A DNA stretch of 64,000 nucleotides from Cyclospora cayetanensis (lineage: Eukaryota; Apicomplexa; Conoidasida; Eucoccidiorida; Eimeriidae). The stretch lies in assembly GCF_002999335.1 (NCBI RefSeq), contig NW_020312127.1:1-64000 (forward strand), in the 5' to 3' direction. Position 1 is the first letter of the stretch; each line of letters begins with the position of its first letter. Below are positions 46,885-58,679 of the stretch, piece by piece. The translations under genes and the position numbers were made by a program. A model generated the notes under the pieces. That model made no database searches. It saw only the letters and a program-made list of their open reading frames with translations, and was not told the DNA's origin.

Positions 46885-47178
46885 ATGTACGCGACAGTCC
46901 CGGTCTTCGTGGACCCGTACGGGGGAACCCGGGAAGTGCGCGTAGTGCGGGAATATTGGTATTGCCCATGTTGCAGCCACTACAGCTGTGACTGCAGCTG
47001 CTGCTGTGGCCGAAAGAAATCCCGAAAGAGGGCTAAGTCTGTTCCACCTCCGTGCTACACCCACCGGGTGCACTCCTCCGTTGTCTTGGATTGTGCTCCG
47101 GTCACTCGTACGCGAGTAGTCAGCACCGTAACCCCTTGCTATCCGAGAACCACGACGTGCGTTTATTACTGGCCCTAA
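46885..47178 (+). CDS. Small Cys-rich protein, paralogue of the gene at 49812
   Basis: Intronless 97 aa protein of unknown function. After a short start (MYATVPVFVDPYGG) it has VRVVREYWYCPCC then a dense Cys cluster (CPCCSHYSCDCSCCC, 9 Cys in 15 residues), a basic block (GRKKSRKRAKS) and a Thr/Val/Tyr-rich tail with more Cys. The order VVR-acidic-x3-CPC-H-Y-C-x-C-CC and the basic block followed by VPxPP are shared with the protein encoded at 49812-50294, so the two form a local family. No signal peptide is visible. The cluster could bind metal or form disulphide/dityrosine-linked structure; that is speculation. Confidence 0.6.
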   Translation: MYATVPVFVDPYGGTREVRVVREYWYCPCCSHYSCDCSCCCGRKKSRKRAKSVPPPCYTHRVHSSVVLDCAPVTRTRVVSTVTPCYPRTTTCVYYWP

Positions 47179-49811
47179 AGTGTGGGAGTATCATTTCCAT
47201 CCGAAGTGGAAGCTGGGAGGAGCTTCCCCGTGCTTTCTTTCCCCATTCTGATCAGTCCTCAGTAGCTTTCTGCCTCTCCAACAAGGCGTCGAGCCCAGAG
47301 AGGCAGTGTATCAAGTCTCGAGAAAAGTGGGCTGTTCCCTTTCTGAGGCTGGAAACCCATGCATGTGTCGACGTTCACGCTGAAGTCCTGCACGTTGAGA
47401 GGCCGCCAGCAGGAGGGGTAGTTGGAGAAAGGGACTAAAAGTTTTCGCCGACAGCATATTTGCATATTCAGAAATCGATTATAAGTACTGCCTTTTGGCT
47501 GTACATGCTATCAAGTATCGCGACTCCTACGACTAAAGGTCGAAAGATGCACGATTGTCAACGGACAGAAAGACGTCCTTTCGCATGGTAGCACTGCAGC
47601 AGGCGGCATTCAGCAGCTTCATAAGGATAAAAAGACAATCAAAAGAAGCTCTGCAGGTCCTACACGAGGTCCGTTTTTCTCCAACCCCGATCCTTTTGCC
47701 TTCTTGCTGTCTCTAATTCTCGCTAGTACTTCTATGGCGCCTGCCACTTCGGGAAATATACGCTTCCACTAAAGCCAAAAACCAGCAGCACGTGAAAATT
47801 ATATCCCTCAAATCTTTTTACACACTTTGTTTGATGGCCTCTCCAGAAATTCTGCTTGGTTTCCTCACACGCAAATCATGTTCGATAGGAGAAGCGGTTG
47901 GCAGTATGAGACACACACTTCAAAAATTGCCTGACAGGGAGAGCCCAGACATCGCTGATACTACGGTAGATTTTCTCTTTTTAGTGCTAGAAATTGGAAT
48001 TTCCTTGCCGTTTTAATATTTCTGCCTCCGTATCTAAGCTGCATACTGCTTTTGGGTAGCATTAAGGCGAACCCCCAGCTCGCTTCTTGCAGTCAAGTGC
48101 AGCCAGTTGTTCTCCTGATAAAATAAATACAATCGCTAATTGTTTACTTCAACGAAGACAAAGCAAAAACGCAAGGAGGCACAGAAATTTCACGAAAGCA
48201 CCAATGTGAAAGAACACAGAAGGCGGCGGACAGGGGACGCTGAAGAGAAAAGTATGAGGACTTGAAGTATTAGCCAGTGTGGGGTGCTCCAACGAAGTGT
48301 ACACCTCAGCACGAAGCAGCAACTTCAGATTAAAACCAAGTTGTAGGCAGCTGTCTTCTCAGTTGCCTCTCCATAAATGTCTTTATGGGAGAGGCAAAGA
48401 CAACAGGCGAGGAAAGACAAAAGAGGAATGAATTCGAGAACGCATCTGACGGGGGGGAGAAATATTGCATGTTGTGTACAATAAGTGTCCCACAAGAAGG
48501 TTTTGTCCCCAGGGCGGCAGCTATGCTGCTTTTGGTTTGTTGAATATTGCTGATGTTAACCCTAGAGCGATTGACAAAAAAGGAGCAATGCTCTTCAATT
48601 AGCTATGGAGGTGGGGACGGGACACGAATCTCTAGTACTTTGCAGTCGCTGGCTTTCCACATTTGGGAAGCACGCTTTCGTAAACAGAACATATGTACAC
48701 GTAAAAGGTTACTGCATTACCTCATCTTCGCCACCATGGCCACCGTTGTTCCTAGAGTACCTGCTCAGCATTCCGGTACCAAACGCACTTCCGGGGTTTC
48801 ACAGAAAATGGGGGACTGAGGAGGAATTTGAGGGCATGATGAGTTACTTCATGATTAAATACATACGAAGCATACCACTTCGAGCCTTCCCTCAACCTAA
48901 TACTGCTTCCTCTAAACGAATTATTCACTCAGTAAAAGCCAAAACTTGCATGTAAGGATGCAAGATTCGTAGTTTCAGCATTAGTTTATGGGATTGAACA
49001 CGGATCACAAACGTGGCACCGCGAGAGTAGAATAAATGCAGGCATATATGTCTTCCTGTGTAGGTCTAAAAATTTTCTTAGGGGCGTCGCAAACTGCCTC
49101 GTTTTGGGCCTTTTATCAGGTCATCTTCTGAAGAAAACTGAGCAAAAGGTGGAGCCTCGAATCTAGGGTATTAGCTTTTTGAGGTTATGATGGTAATGGA
49201 GTGCCTCGAGCAAAACCAGCTTCAATGGCATGATGTGACTCATAAGAGTAAATAGGTGTTTTGCGAACTTCGCATACACAATTTACAGTAACACCCGTTA
49301 CTCCATAGAGTGGGTGAGCTCAGCGCTAGAGGCTGAATGGCACTCGCCTGCAGAGAATATGCTGTCAGTTGTTGCTTCCCCTCATGAAATACACGAAGCC
49401 AACAAAACCTGTGGTAGCAGAAGCTCTGAAGCCTACAAAGGCATCCGCATTTGCGGGATTTCTTATAAAATTATTTTATGCGTGTTCATCCGACGAAGGG
49501 CAACGCAGAGCGGATTTTTCTGCTAGTGGGAGAGGAGCAAAGTGGCAAAATAAGCAAGGTTTAAAGCAAACTTTAACGTACCATTTAAATAATGCCAAGA
49601 ACAAACAGTTTTGCCGGGCTTTCGAAATTGGGTGAGGGCAGAGCACCTCGACAGCAGTGCAGCTGCATGCGGGTTGGAACGCGGGGGAAACGCGTGCTTT
49701 GGGCTAAGCTGGATGATATAATTTGAGGCAAATATTTATCTCTTTTTATGAATCTTTTTAACCTGAAGTTGTGGCTTATTTCAATTAAGAGTCATTGCTT
49801 GCCCGGTCACA
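47179..49811. other. Intergenic region between the two Cys-rich genes
   Basis: No gene is supported. A plus-strand open stretch at 48605-48955 (116 codons) has protein-like composition but no recognisable motif, and it is not counted as a gene. No repeat was noticed. Confidence 0.4.
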
Positions 49812-50294
49812 ATGGACCACGAAACTTACATTCCCAGGCGGCGGATGATTTGCGTTGTCAGAGATACCAGGAGCTGCCCTTGCATCTGCCATCGATATTG
49901 TGAGTGCAGGTGCTGTGATTGCTGCAGCATTGAGCGTTGTCGGAAGCTACGGAATAAATCACTAGCCGTTCCTTCCCCGCCAGACCTAGATGCCAGTGCA
50001 TGGATAGCTAGCATGGCCCACGCTATGGCTGCCCGCCGAGCCCGTTTCGCTGCTGCGGCTGCAGCCCAAGCAGAGAAGACAGCGTTTGTAGCTCATGAGG
50101 TGGCCGCGCAGGCGAGAGCCGCCGAACGGTGCCGCTACGTTCAAATGCTACAATCCGCCCCGAGCAAACGATCATGTACTGCCCTCGTCAAACAGAGGCA
50201 GAAATTGTCTATGAGACGATTGGGGCTCAGACTACCGCCAGAGCCTCGAGTCATTGAAAGACATATCACCGTAAACAGCTATTGTGGAGCGTGA
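49812..50294 (+). CDS. Small Cys-rich protein, paralogue of the gene at 46885
   Basis: Intronless 160 aa protein. Residues 11-45 contain MICVVRDTRSCPCICHRY and CECRCCDCC, followed by a basic segment ending in LAVPSPPD. This N-terminal module aligns with that of the gene at 46885-47178. The remainder differs: an Ala/Arg-rich amphipathic helical part (AMAARRARFAAAAAAQAEKTAF) and a basic C-terminus. The family is not known to me. Good start context is not discernible, but the ATG at 49812 is the first in the frame and gives the shared module its full length. Confidence 0.6.
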   Translation: MDHETYIPRRRMICVVRDTRSCPCICHRYCECRCCDCCSIERCRKLRNKSLAVPSPPDLDASAWIASMAHAMAARRARFAAAAAAQAEKTAFVAHEVAAQARAAERCRYVQMLQSAPSKRSCTALVKQRQKLSMRRLGLRLPPEPRVIERHITVNSYCGA

Positions 50295-50983
50295 GCCCTG
50301 GACCCCATTCTGTATTTTGCTTTTAATCAGTAAAGAAAAAGTAAACCACTTTAGAACGCCTTAGGACGCGACCCAAGCCAATTCAGAGAAGCTTGCTGTG
50401 TGATCCCGAGAGAGAAGTACCTCGCTTTTCTGCAGAAATGAGTGCCAAATTCGGCCATGAAGCTCCTTCTCGTTACCGACGAGCGCAATGGCAAACAGAA
50501 GCATAGGGTTTTGCGTTTTCAGCTGTAGATAGGCTTCACTGAGACATACAGCATCGGCGCGCTTGCTAGTGCCAATAGGGCAGCAAACTCCCGAGCAAGC
50601 CCAAGCGAGACCTTCACTACAAATCCACAGTCCATGGGGTCCTCGTAACTTCAAGGGAGTCTTCTTCAGCTAAAGTGCTAATAGAAAGCTGTTGCTTTTG
50701 TCTACGAGCTATGCATAGGGCCCCTGTACTTTGCTACATAGTACAACCATTCAAGGGATACGTGGACAGCTACAGGTTGTTGGCTTGCTGTGCGGCTGTT
50801 TTAATGGCAAGCCTTGCGCACAAGGGATAAATCCAAGCTCCTGCGTGTGGCGTGCTGCTGTCAGTTCTGCCTGGTTGGCAAGACGCCTCGACACCAGCAG
50901 CCGCTCTTATACCGCTGCAGTCAATGTAGGTGCTGCGGATGCCTCTGGGTAGCACCTAGCACTTGTCAGGATCCCAATGGGTC
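50295..50983. other. Intergenic region
   Basis: No gene or repeat could be supported between the plus-strand Cys-rich gene and the minus-strand Gln-rich gene. It should hold both 3' untranslated regions. Confidence 0.4.
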
Positions 50984-52451
50984 CTAGTAAATGGGTGTGT
51001 AGAGGCAGTGGGGATCAAACGAGCCACAGCCGAAAGAGTACGGGGCTCCCACGTAGCCGAGGGTTCCGTATGGGTTTAGGTATGGATTCAGGGGAGATAC
51101 TTGGAGTGTGGAATTGACTAGCGGAGAGGTGGGGGAAGAAAATAGAGCACTCGCCGCATCCATAGTGTTGGCAAAGGAAAGAGGCGCAGCCACTGCAGCA
51201 ACATGAAAAAATCACAGGCGAGGCCTCCATAGAACAAATCCCGCCAATAAGGGCTTAATGGCATCAACCAAAGTGTGTAATACAACCCTATATCTGTTAG
51301 CCCCCATTCGTAGGATCCTCCGGAAGTGCAGCTACAGCGAAGAAACACGCTATGTCCAGAGTTGAGAGCCTCCTAGTACCACATAGTGTTCCTGACAAAA
51401 CACACCGGGTACCGTGACACGCCTTATCATGATAAACCCTACCCACTCCCCTTAGGTGTCAATGCTTACGCATGGCCTGGCCAACTCTGGAGAGAGCATC
51501 GGCTACAACCGCCATCCCTCCGACGGCTTGGGTGGCGAATAGGTTTCTTTGAGGGGAGCTGTGCAGCGGAACTAGGAGAGGTACCACGGGCTGGGGTGCA
51601 GTAGCTAGCGGCTGCGGTGCTCTGCTGCCGTTGGCAGCCCCAGCAGTAGCTGCTGCTTCAGTAGAAACAGTATCACTGAGCTCCGTTTGATGCTCCCTGG
51701 AAGAAACCAACTCGGTATGCGGCTCGGTTAGAGGCGTTGCTGAACTGATTGTGTCTGATGCATGGAGTGGCAAAGATGACACCCCTTGATCAACCTCTCC
51801 TTCGGAGCCGCCTTCAGACCGCTGCTGCAGCTCACAACCTTCACCTTCCGTGGCCTCACTACCGGCAGGACAAAAGCCGTCCTTATCCCGACTTCCTTCA
51901 AAAGCTGGCCACACCATTCTTGGCGTCGAGTTATTCAACTGTGCTGCGCTTGTTGGTTCACCTGGTCCTGCCGCGGGGACAGCCACCGGGATGGGTTGGT
52001 CTGGAGTTTGATACTTATTTGGGCCTGTGGACGCGCTGCTCATCCTCCGTACGTGAAGACGCATCTTCGTTGATTGCTGTCCGTGAGGCCGTTCGTGCGG
52101 CTGCTCTTGCTTTGGCGTCGGATTCGTATGTGTCTGTTGCTGATGCGAGAGCTTCGGGCTTTGCTGGTCCAAGGGAGGCGAAGTCTGCAGTTGAGAGACT
52201 TCAGGAGGGACTGCCATCGCGCGGTGCAAAGCTGCAGCGCCGGCCGTATCTGCCAGCTGATGAAAAAACTGCTTTTGTTGCAGGTGGTGTTGGTGCAGCT
52301 GATATTGTTGCAGTTGCTGCAATCTACGGATTTCTTTCATGTGCGCTGCCATAAGCCGCCTGTGCTGTTGCTCCGTAGGTGGCTCAATTGCTTGTCCCTG
52401 TAGTATAGGATCCCCTTGGGACTGCAGAGCTGCATTGGCTGAGAGGGGCAC
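50984..52451 (-). CDS. Gln-rich low-complexity protein, two exons
   Basis: Function unknown. Exon 1 52451-51470 and exon 2 51192-50984 join with a GTAAGC donor and a CTGCAG acceptor in matching phase, giving 396 aa. Residues 25-65 form a Gln/His/Leu-rich helix (EQQHRRLMAAHMKEIRRLQQL then QLHQHHLQQKQFFHQL). The middle is disordered, rich in Ser, Thr, Pro, Glu and Gln. Exon 2 has a distinct Pro/Asn/Tyr/Gly pattern (LNPYLNPYGTLGYVGAPY) ending in CLYTPIY. The repeated Tyr-Gly pattern recalls structural or wall-type proteins, but there is no signal peptide in this model. An upstream exon cannot be excluded. It sits among other lineage-restricted genes. Confidence 0.55.
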
Positions 52452-53310
52452 AAGTGGTAGTGCGGCGTGTTGAAGCAGTTGTCCGGTGGCAGAGCGCAGT
52501 TCTATTGTTGCTGCACAAGGGGGCAGAAAGCAAAAGTCTCATAGCAAGCCTTGAATTGAAGCAAGAGCGACCGTAATCACCCAGAAGACCTTGGCTGTCT
52601 GCCCATAATGCTATTTCAGCCCCATTTATCGTATGTTTTCTTCAAAAATGGTCGTGTGAATAGCCACGCTGATGCACTGAAAGGATGACAGTGGCAGGCA
52701 ACTCTCTCGATTTCCAGATGATGGGTTAAAAGGTTATTATAAGAAAACATATACTCATTGTACCACCCTAGTATTACCTTTACCGAAATCATACACTTTG
52801 ATGTACATTGCGTTATTATACTTATTCTACCAGATGCATCTGGTAGAAGCTTGAAGAACGAATGGGTTTAGTGTCTTTGCTGCTGGTTGCGGGGGGCACG
52901 AAGGATATGTGTGCATGGAATCGGGCATGGTGGCAAAGAGGTGGATTACCTGAGTCGATCACAATCTGCTCGCCTGTCGTCATGTGTACCCTTAAGGACC
53001 CCAATGAATCCCGAGAAACTCCAAAAAGACGAGGATTTCGGGTGGACTAAGCGCAGAATGGCCACATGCACAAGCGAGAAGACGACATCCTGCCGAGGCT
53101 GAGGAATGGGCACCAGTAACTCGAATGGCCTTATCAAAGGCGTTGGGAGCCCACGAAGCAGGGCGGCATCTCTATGCACAGCGAAGCTTTAGAACATGCA
53201 ATGAAGGTGGACAAGTAAAAATTTTTGGGTGGGGACCATGTGAGAAAAGGGAGTGGCCAGGCACCGAGGAAACGTGGAATGAGACAGGCGATTTCATCGA
53301 TACAAGTAGC
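52452..53310. other. Intergenic region
   Basis: No gene or repeat family was identified. A small palindromic stretch (ACCAGATGCATCTGGT, at about 52829-52845) is the only structure noticed. Confidence 0.4.
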
Positions 53311-53821
53311 TTAATAAACTTCTCTTTTAATTTTGAATCCAAGGCAATTGTAAAGGAGCAAGTAGCTTTCCCCCACCGCATGCTCTTTGTCAGCGAGCAG
53401 CTTGGCGTCTTTGCTTGAGGCGATGCAACTCTCTATTTTTCCTGCTGCAGTGCAAATCACACACAATTGCCAGCAGCCACATGCGTCAGTAGCGTGCACA
53501 AGCAAATGCATGGGTGCTATCAGACAGTCAAAGCGGCAGTCTGGAGAGAAGGCATAGGAGCACCTGCCGTTATAGTAAGAGTGACAGTTACAGCAATTTG
53601 TGTGCGAAGGCAGGACTTTGGGTGCTGGGCTGATTTTCTGGCTTACCAGTAATGGCAACGGCCACCAAGGCTAGGGCTGCAGTGAATATAGCTGCGCCTA
53701 TTAGAAAAAAAGTCCATTGCTTCCACGATGTCTCTCCACCTTTCTGTGCATTCTGGGACAGGTGAGCGGAGGAGGCACCGCCTATACTTTCTTCTACAGT
53801 ACTCAAATCAGGTGGTGTCAT
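53311..53821 (-). CDS. Small single-pass membrane protein, two exons
   Basis: Exon 1 53821-53647 and exon 2 53444-53311 join with GTAAGC and CTGCAG sites in phase, giving 102 aa. Residues 1-36 are polar (MTPPDLSTVEESIGG), residues 37-58 are a strong membrane helix (WTFFLIGAAIFTAALALVAVAIT), and the rest is a polar, Lys-rich tail (GKIESCIASSKDAKLLADKEH). There is no N-terminal signal peptide; a tail with type II or type III topology is possible. No family recognised. The frame is open for about 40 codons upstream of the chosen ATG, so a longer N-terminus or an additional exon is possible. Confidence 0.5.
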
Positions 53822-56000
53822 CTCTGCAGACTCGCAAAAATACACAAAAACGAAGTCATCCCAATCCTTTGTAGGTATGCAGCTACTCATGAGCAAGATG
53901 AAAGGCCCCGGGAGGCTTTCGGTTTGCCCGGGTTTCTGGGCGCCCACCTATGGACTTCGTTCTCGAAGAAGCTCAGCAATATCTGTATCCCTGCAATAAT
54001 TCAATTCAGGAGCTTGCTCCCGCTTGCTTTTTGAGGACTCCCTCCTCATTCACTAACAAATAGCATTAGGATCCTTTCTTCAACAGGAAGAAAAAACACC
54101 GGGAAAACACTGCTAGGAGTCCCGGCAAACAGAGAATTAGTATTTTCTAGGGACTTAAAAGGGCTTAGAAGACCTTTTAACGCAATGGAACGTTCTAGAG
54201 CCCCGTTTCGAATCTTCCTGAGAGATGCGCCTCGGCTAGAGCGGAAAGGTGGGAGGTCAGAGGAAGCCTCGAATCTGCTTTACCAAGAACGTTTCCCTCC
54301 CAGAGCTTGAAAGAATATTTCTACCGCTTTGATTAACACAATTATGCTTGTAATCTCTATGGAGAAAGCCACCTCACGGAAGGAACAGCAGAAAGATAGA
54401 TAGTGACCTCCGGTCTGTTGAGCAGGCAAGTTCCCCCACACGTGGCTACAAAGAACGCGAGGGATAGATTTTTAAAGGTTCTTCCAAAAAGGAGTTCGTG
54501 AAAATGAATTATAAATAGTGCAAAATACGACCATGGCAAAGTGAATGGCAGTTATGATGACCATAGGGGGGAAGGCCTATAAGGCGCAAAGATGAAACAA
54601 GATGGACCAGGCGTCGATTGCGTGGAAAACTGGTAGTTCGGCAGCGAACCCCCCGGAGTGTGTGTTCATAAGGACTACTTAGTGCAGATGCAACATCTAC
54701 AGAGAGGGGAAACCGGATGCAAGGGCAACACGCGTGAAGCACGGCGGAGTCATCGGCCGGAACCAGACAAAAACGCCCACAATAATCCATCAACGACTCA
54801 GAGATTGTGGGCGCCTATCTCCTTCCTGGAATTAGTTGCACAAATATTGTTAGCACTTCAACATTGCATTTTCTACGTAGGGAATTAAAAACCGTTAGAT
54901 GGTTTTACGCCTCAAGTCATAGGCCCAATAATCATGCTGATGTTACACAGGTTCCACCAGCATATGGGAAACAGCACTGGTCAGAAAGGCCACCTCCACC
55001 AGTGCCAGACCGAAGCATCACTTCAGACATTACCCTGAGAGCGGTGGACAGTATGGGTGAATGATACCACATGACCATTATTTAGCGGCCTACAGCGGAT
55101 GGCTAGCTATCAAAAACTCCTTGGAAAAATTTCTTGGCCTTTATACCGTTAAAGAGTCGCATAACGCGCAGGGCATGCATATGTTCTTGTCAAACCAAGC
55201 TCCTAAACGCAGAGCCACCACCAGAGCCCAAAAGACGCAGTAGTACCTGAGGGGCAGCTGTTTCAAATCACTAGAGAATTCTATCGCGATGTATGCTTCT
55301 GTGACTGTTGCGGCCATCAAATACTGTGAAGAATACCTGCCAATGCATATCCAAGACATGTGCATCTCGGGCAGTCCAGGCAGTAATCAGTGATTTTAAG
55401 CTTTGGACCCATGCGCAGGGTGAAACCCTAGTTTAGTGACAGGCGTGTGCTCCGGAACAAGAAGTAAAAAGTGTTTACCAGTCCTTTGATAAGCTACTTC
55501 ACCCTTTGCCAACAAAGACACAGGAAAACATGGAAAAAGCTGCTGCATACATCCGCGACCTTTTGTGAATCGGGGCCTGAGAATAACAAATGATACGTTG
55601 TGCAGAGTATTCGATCCCTGGGGCTCTTTATGCGCACTTTGGGTCCGCTTAGGGTCCAAGATACAGATGTTCGTGGCATAAAGTCTGCCATGGGTGTGCT
55701 GCAGTTTCCTAGTTTCTCAAGGGCGGATATGAGGAGATATCGAAGCCAGATATAATTTTTTCGAAGAAACGCCCTGCATCGTTGGCTGACAGAATGAAAC
55801 CGGGCGCAGCGCGACGGCTGTATATTTCACAAGCATGGAGATACGAGAAACAAAAAATGGAAATAAGACTGCAGAAACGCTGGGTAGAAATAGGCGTCGC
55901 CTACTGCGGGGATGTAAGTGTAGCAATCAGCGGAAGGACGGTCACTTTGAAGGCAAAAAAGGTATAACTTTTGTTAGTTTAATTATCAGCGAATAGTCCG
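53822..56000. other. Intergenic region
   Basis: About 2.2 kb with no supported gene. A short plus-strand frame at 55782-55967 is protein-like (AWRYEKQKMEIRLQKRWVE) but has no match and no adjoining exon. No repeats were recognised. Confidence 0.35.
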
Positions 56001-57209
56001 CTAGTCCTCATCGGAGGAGAACTCCATAAGAGGCTTGCTGGCCCCCGCAGCAATAGCAGCAGGCCCGGCAGGAGGCCGCTCCGTTGCCATACGAAATGTG
56101 TATGGCTCCCCCGCATTTTCTGCTGCAGATGCTCCTGGAGCTACTGTATCTACACCTGGAATATCAGCAGCAGCGACACGTGGGATGCCATCAGGCGGCT
56201 CAAGAGGCATTTCACTCCCCGTGCGTCCTCTCCTTCTAGGGCTTGGTCGTGCAACCAGGGGGACCGCTACTTCTTTCACTGGCCTGCGTTTCCTTGTTCC
56301 TGCACCATATTTTTCTTGATTGCAATGGTGCATCACCTCTTCCTGACCTTCAAGCCCGTCTAACTCTCTGTGAGCCGACAGCTCTGGCGCCTCTAGTTCC
56401 GACTGGCGCTTGGCGACTGCAAGCAGTTTTAGGGGGGACCATGCTTTTGGCGGCAACAGCATATGCGCCTGCAACTGCCTACGCCTCATTGTGTTACGTG
56501 GCGTAGACGCAGCAGATGCAGCAAAGTCAGGAGTAGCTGCTTCAGGCAATAGGATGGACTCTTCTTGCGGCTGCACTTGTGGGGGAGGAGAACATTTTGA
56601 ACTTGGAGGAGGTGCCAGAGCTGCGACGACTGGTGGTGCTGGTGCCTGAGCTGCGACGACCGATGATGTTGATTTCCGCGACGGCGGGGGTGACTTAGAT
56701 AGCTTGGCTTTTGCCATGACTGTGTTTCCAATCGCTCCCTTCGTTGCCAACGTTACCTCTCCAGCAGCATCTGTGCTGCCGCCTTGTTGCAATTCTGACT
56801 GCCCCTGCGATTGCGCCTCCTGCGGGGGTAGCGAGGGCGTTTCAGGAGCCATCGTAGGCTTATCCTCGGCGTTCTTTGTTTCCGTAGCGGTTTGATGGCT
56901 CTTTTCTGGTTTATCACGTTCCGTTTCGCTGTGTAGCGCTTGGCAGTCGGTGGCAGATTCTCTAGCGGTTTGCTGGCTCTTTTCTGCTCTATCACGTTCC
57001 GTTTCGCTGTGTAGCGCTTGGCAGTCGGTGGCAGATTCTCTAGCGGTTTGCTGGCTCTTTTTTGGTTTACCACATTCCGTTTCGCTGTGTAGCGCTTGGC
57101 AGTCGGTGGCAGAGATCGCATAACACCTAGAACAGCGAATTAGCGATGCATAATGCGGAGCCAGATTATGGGCATAGCAGTTGGCGCACTGCATCATGAT
57201 CGCCTGCAC
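56001..57209 (-). CDS. LSD1-type zinc-finger protein with 28-residue tandem repeat
   Basis: 402 aa in one exon. The N-terminus has Cys8-x2-Cys11-x14-Cys26-x2-Cys29 (QCANCYAHNLAPHYASLIRC), the spacing and context of an LSD1-type zinc finger known in plants and some protists. It is followed by about three copies of a 28-residue unit (core ATDCQALHSETE), then Ala/Pro/Ser/Gln-rich disorder, basic patches (RKRRPVKEV; RPSPRRRGR) and an acidic end (FSSDED). A DNA/RNA-associated or regulatory role is possible but not shown. Upstream at 57470-57754 a further minus-strand open stretch with protein-like content could be part of a 5' exon; its joining could not be resolved. Confidence 0.6.
   Translation of the reverse strand: MQAIMMQCANCYAHNLAPHYASLIRCSRCYAISATDCQALHSETECGKPKKSQQTARESATDCQALHSETERDRAEKSQQTARESATDCQALHSETERDKPEKSHQTATETKNAEDKPTMAPETPSLPPQEAQSQGQSELQQGGSTDAAGEVTLATKGAIGNTVMAKAKLSKSPPPSRKSTSSVVAAQAPAPPVVAALAPPPSSKCSPPPQVQPQEESILLPEAATPDFAASAASTPRNTMRRRQLQAHMLLPPKAWSPLKLLAVAKRQSELEAPELSAHRELDGLEGQEEVMHHCNQEKYGAGTRKRRPVKEVAVPLVARPSPRRRGRTGSEMPLEPPDGIPRVAAADIPGVDTVAPGASAAENAGEPYTFRMATERPPAGPAAIAAGASKPLMEFSSDED
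56870..57110. repeat. 84 bp tandem repeat, about 2.8 copies, coding
   Basis: Near-identical 84 bp units within the minus-strand zinc-finger gene; each contains GCTGTGTAGCGCTTGGCAG on the plus strand. The unit length is a multiple of three, so copy-number changes keep the frame. Differences between units are few, implying recent expansion. Confidence 0.85.
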
Positions 57210-58679
57210 GTGATCCGCAACGCCTTACACATTTAGTCGTAGTGCTGAAACCTCTTCTGGTGTCACGAAAGCTGCTCCTGCAGGGCTTCGCAAGGGTGCT
57301 GCCGCCTACAATACGGAATGCAGCATTTCAGACGTGGGCTGCTATTTCTGCACCTTCTGCTGGCGATGAAGCACCTCACATAGAACGGCGCACTTGATCG
57401 CACAGCACTATTCGCACCATAGGCAGCAACAAAGAAGATCAACACCACTGGCAGCAGTACCAGGAGAAGCTACCGCAAGCTCTGGAGCAACAGGAGCCTC
57501 ACCTTGCCCCCTAAACCTTGTTCACCGCCCTCGACGCAATTGACCGTTTGGCAATGATAGCACTGCAGCAAGGCAAGCAGTGACAGTTGCAAGAGAGGCA
57601 ATGCAGCAGCGACTTGAAACGCAGCAGCAATAGTATGTGCAACGGGCGAAACGGCACTACGGACATAGTCGGCGGCAGGATGATCAGGAGTCAAGAGATC
57701 ATCAGCAAGGACAGGATTTGCAAGTGAGTACCAGGACGAAGAGTGATGAATCATCGTATTCTTGCAGCTTCTTGCAGTGGTAACATGTGATGGAGGGAAC
57801 CTCCGGAAGTGCAGCAGCTGAGGCTGCTGCTGCTTGGGCCGCCATGGGGCATCAGCTGACGCTGCAGCACTTGCCCCTCAACGTTGCTAATGTATCAGGT
57901 GCGGCTGCTGAGGCTGTGACTGGCGATGCAAGTACACCGGACCGGTGGCAGAGAACGTCTCCAGTCGGCTTTCCTACATGTTGGAGGAGCTCCAACACCT
58001 CAATTAGGACGGCCTTAGTTTGGAATACGGGTCAAAAACCTTGTCATGTGGCAAGTGGTGCCCCACATGAATGCCAGCAGGTGCTGCGAATGGATGGATG
58101 CACAAAGAGGGCACATGGATCAGGCTACACTGCATCGGGTTTGGCAGTTGTCCATCAGCATCTCCGGCATTTGCGAGAAGCGTTTATGCTCGATTGACTC
58201 ATTTAAAACGAGCTTGACTCATAGTTTGGCCTAACCTTCCACAAGTTAGCCAGAAATGTTCACAGGCATCGCGCGCCACGAGTCGAAACCCTCATCCTAA
58301 ACCCTAGCAGTGTATCACAAGCCGGAACCCATAGGTACGTCCCCTGATCGCCGGAGTACTTTCCCCTCTTCAGCACGCCAGTTTCATTTTTAAAAAGGTA
58401 CATTTCTCCTTTTGTGATCCGCAAATCTGAAACCGTTCTAACCACAACACGCGAGGAATGGATACGGGGCCCCCCGGGTAACCCTCGCCACCACGCATCC
58501 ATAGGCTCGACGCAGCCTCTAGGCACTAAAGTCCAGCAACATAAGCCCGAAGGAGCGTGTATCAGGGAGTTAAAACTGCTATTTACCTCTTAGTATGGTG
58601 GTAGACTGTCGAGGCACCTGAAGCTGCGGAGACTGAAAGACCCGTAGGCAGTGTCAGGTGTTGCGGCTTCGGGTGTAGA
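57210..58679. other. Region with possible exon fragments between zinc-finger gene and archease
   Basis: Two stretches look partly protein-coding but cannot be assembled: minus 57754-57470 (SLANPVLADDLLTPDHP then an apolar helix) and plus 57787-58200 (EGTSGSAAAEAAAAWAAM; a shifted frame reads VAENVSSRLSYMLEELQ before a stop). The frame breaks suggest a decayed gene or missed introns. Telomere-like CCTAAACCCTAG occurs near 58298. Otherwise nothing was identified. Confidence 0.3.
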
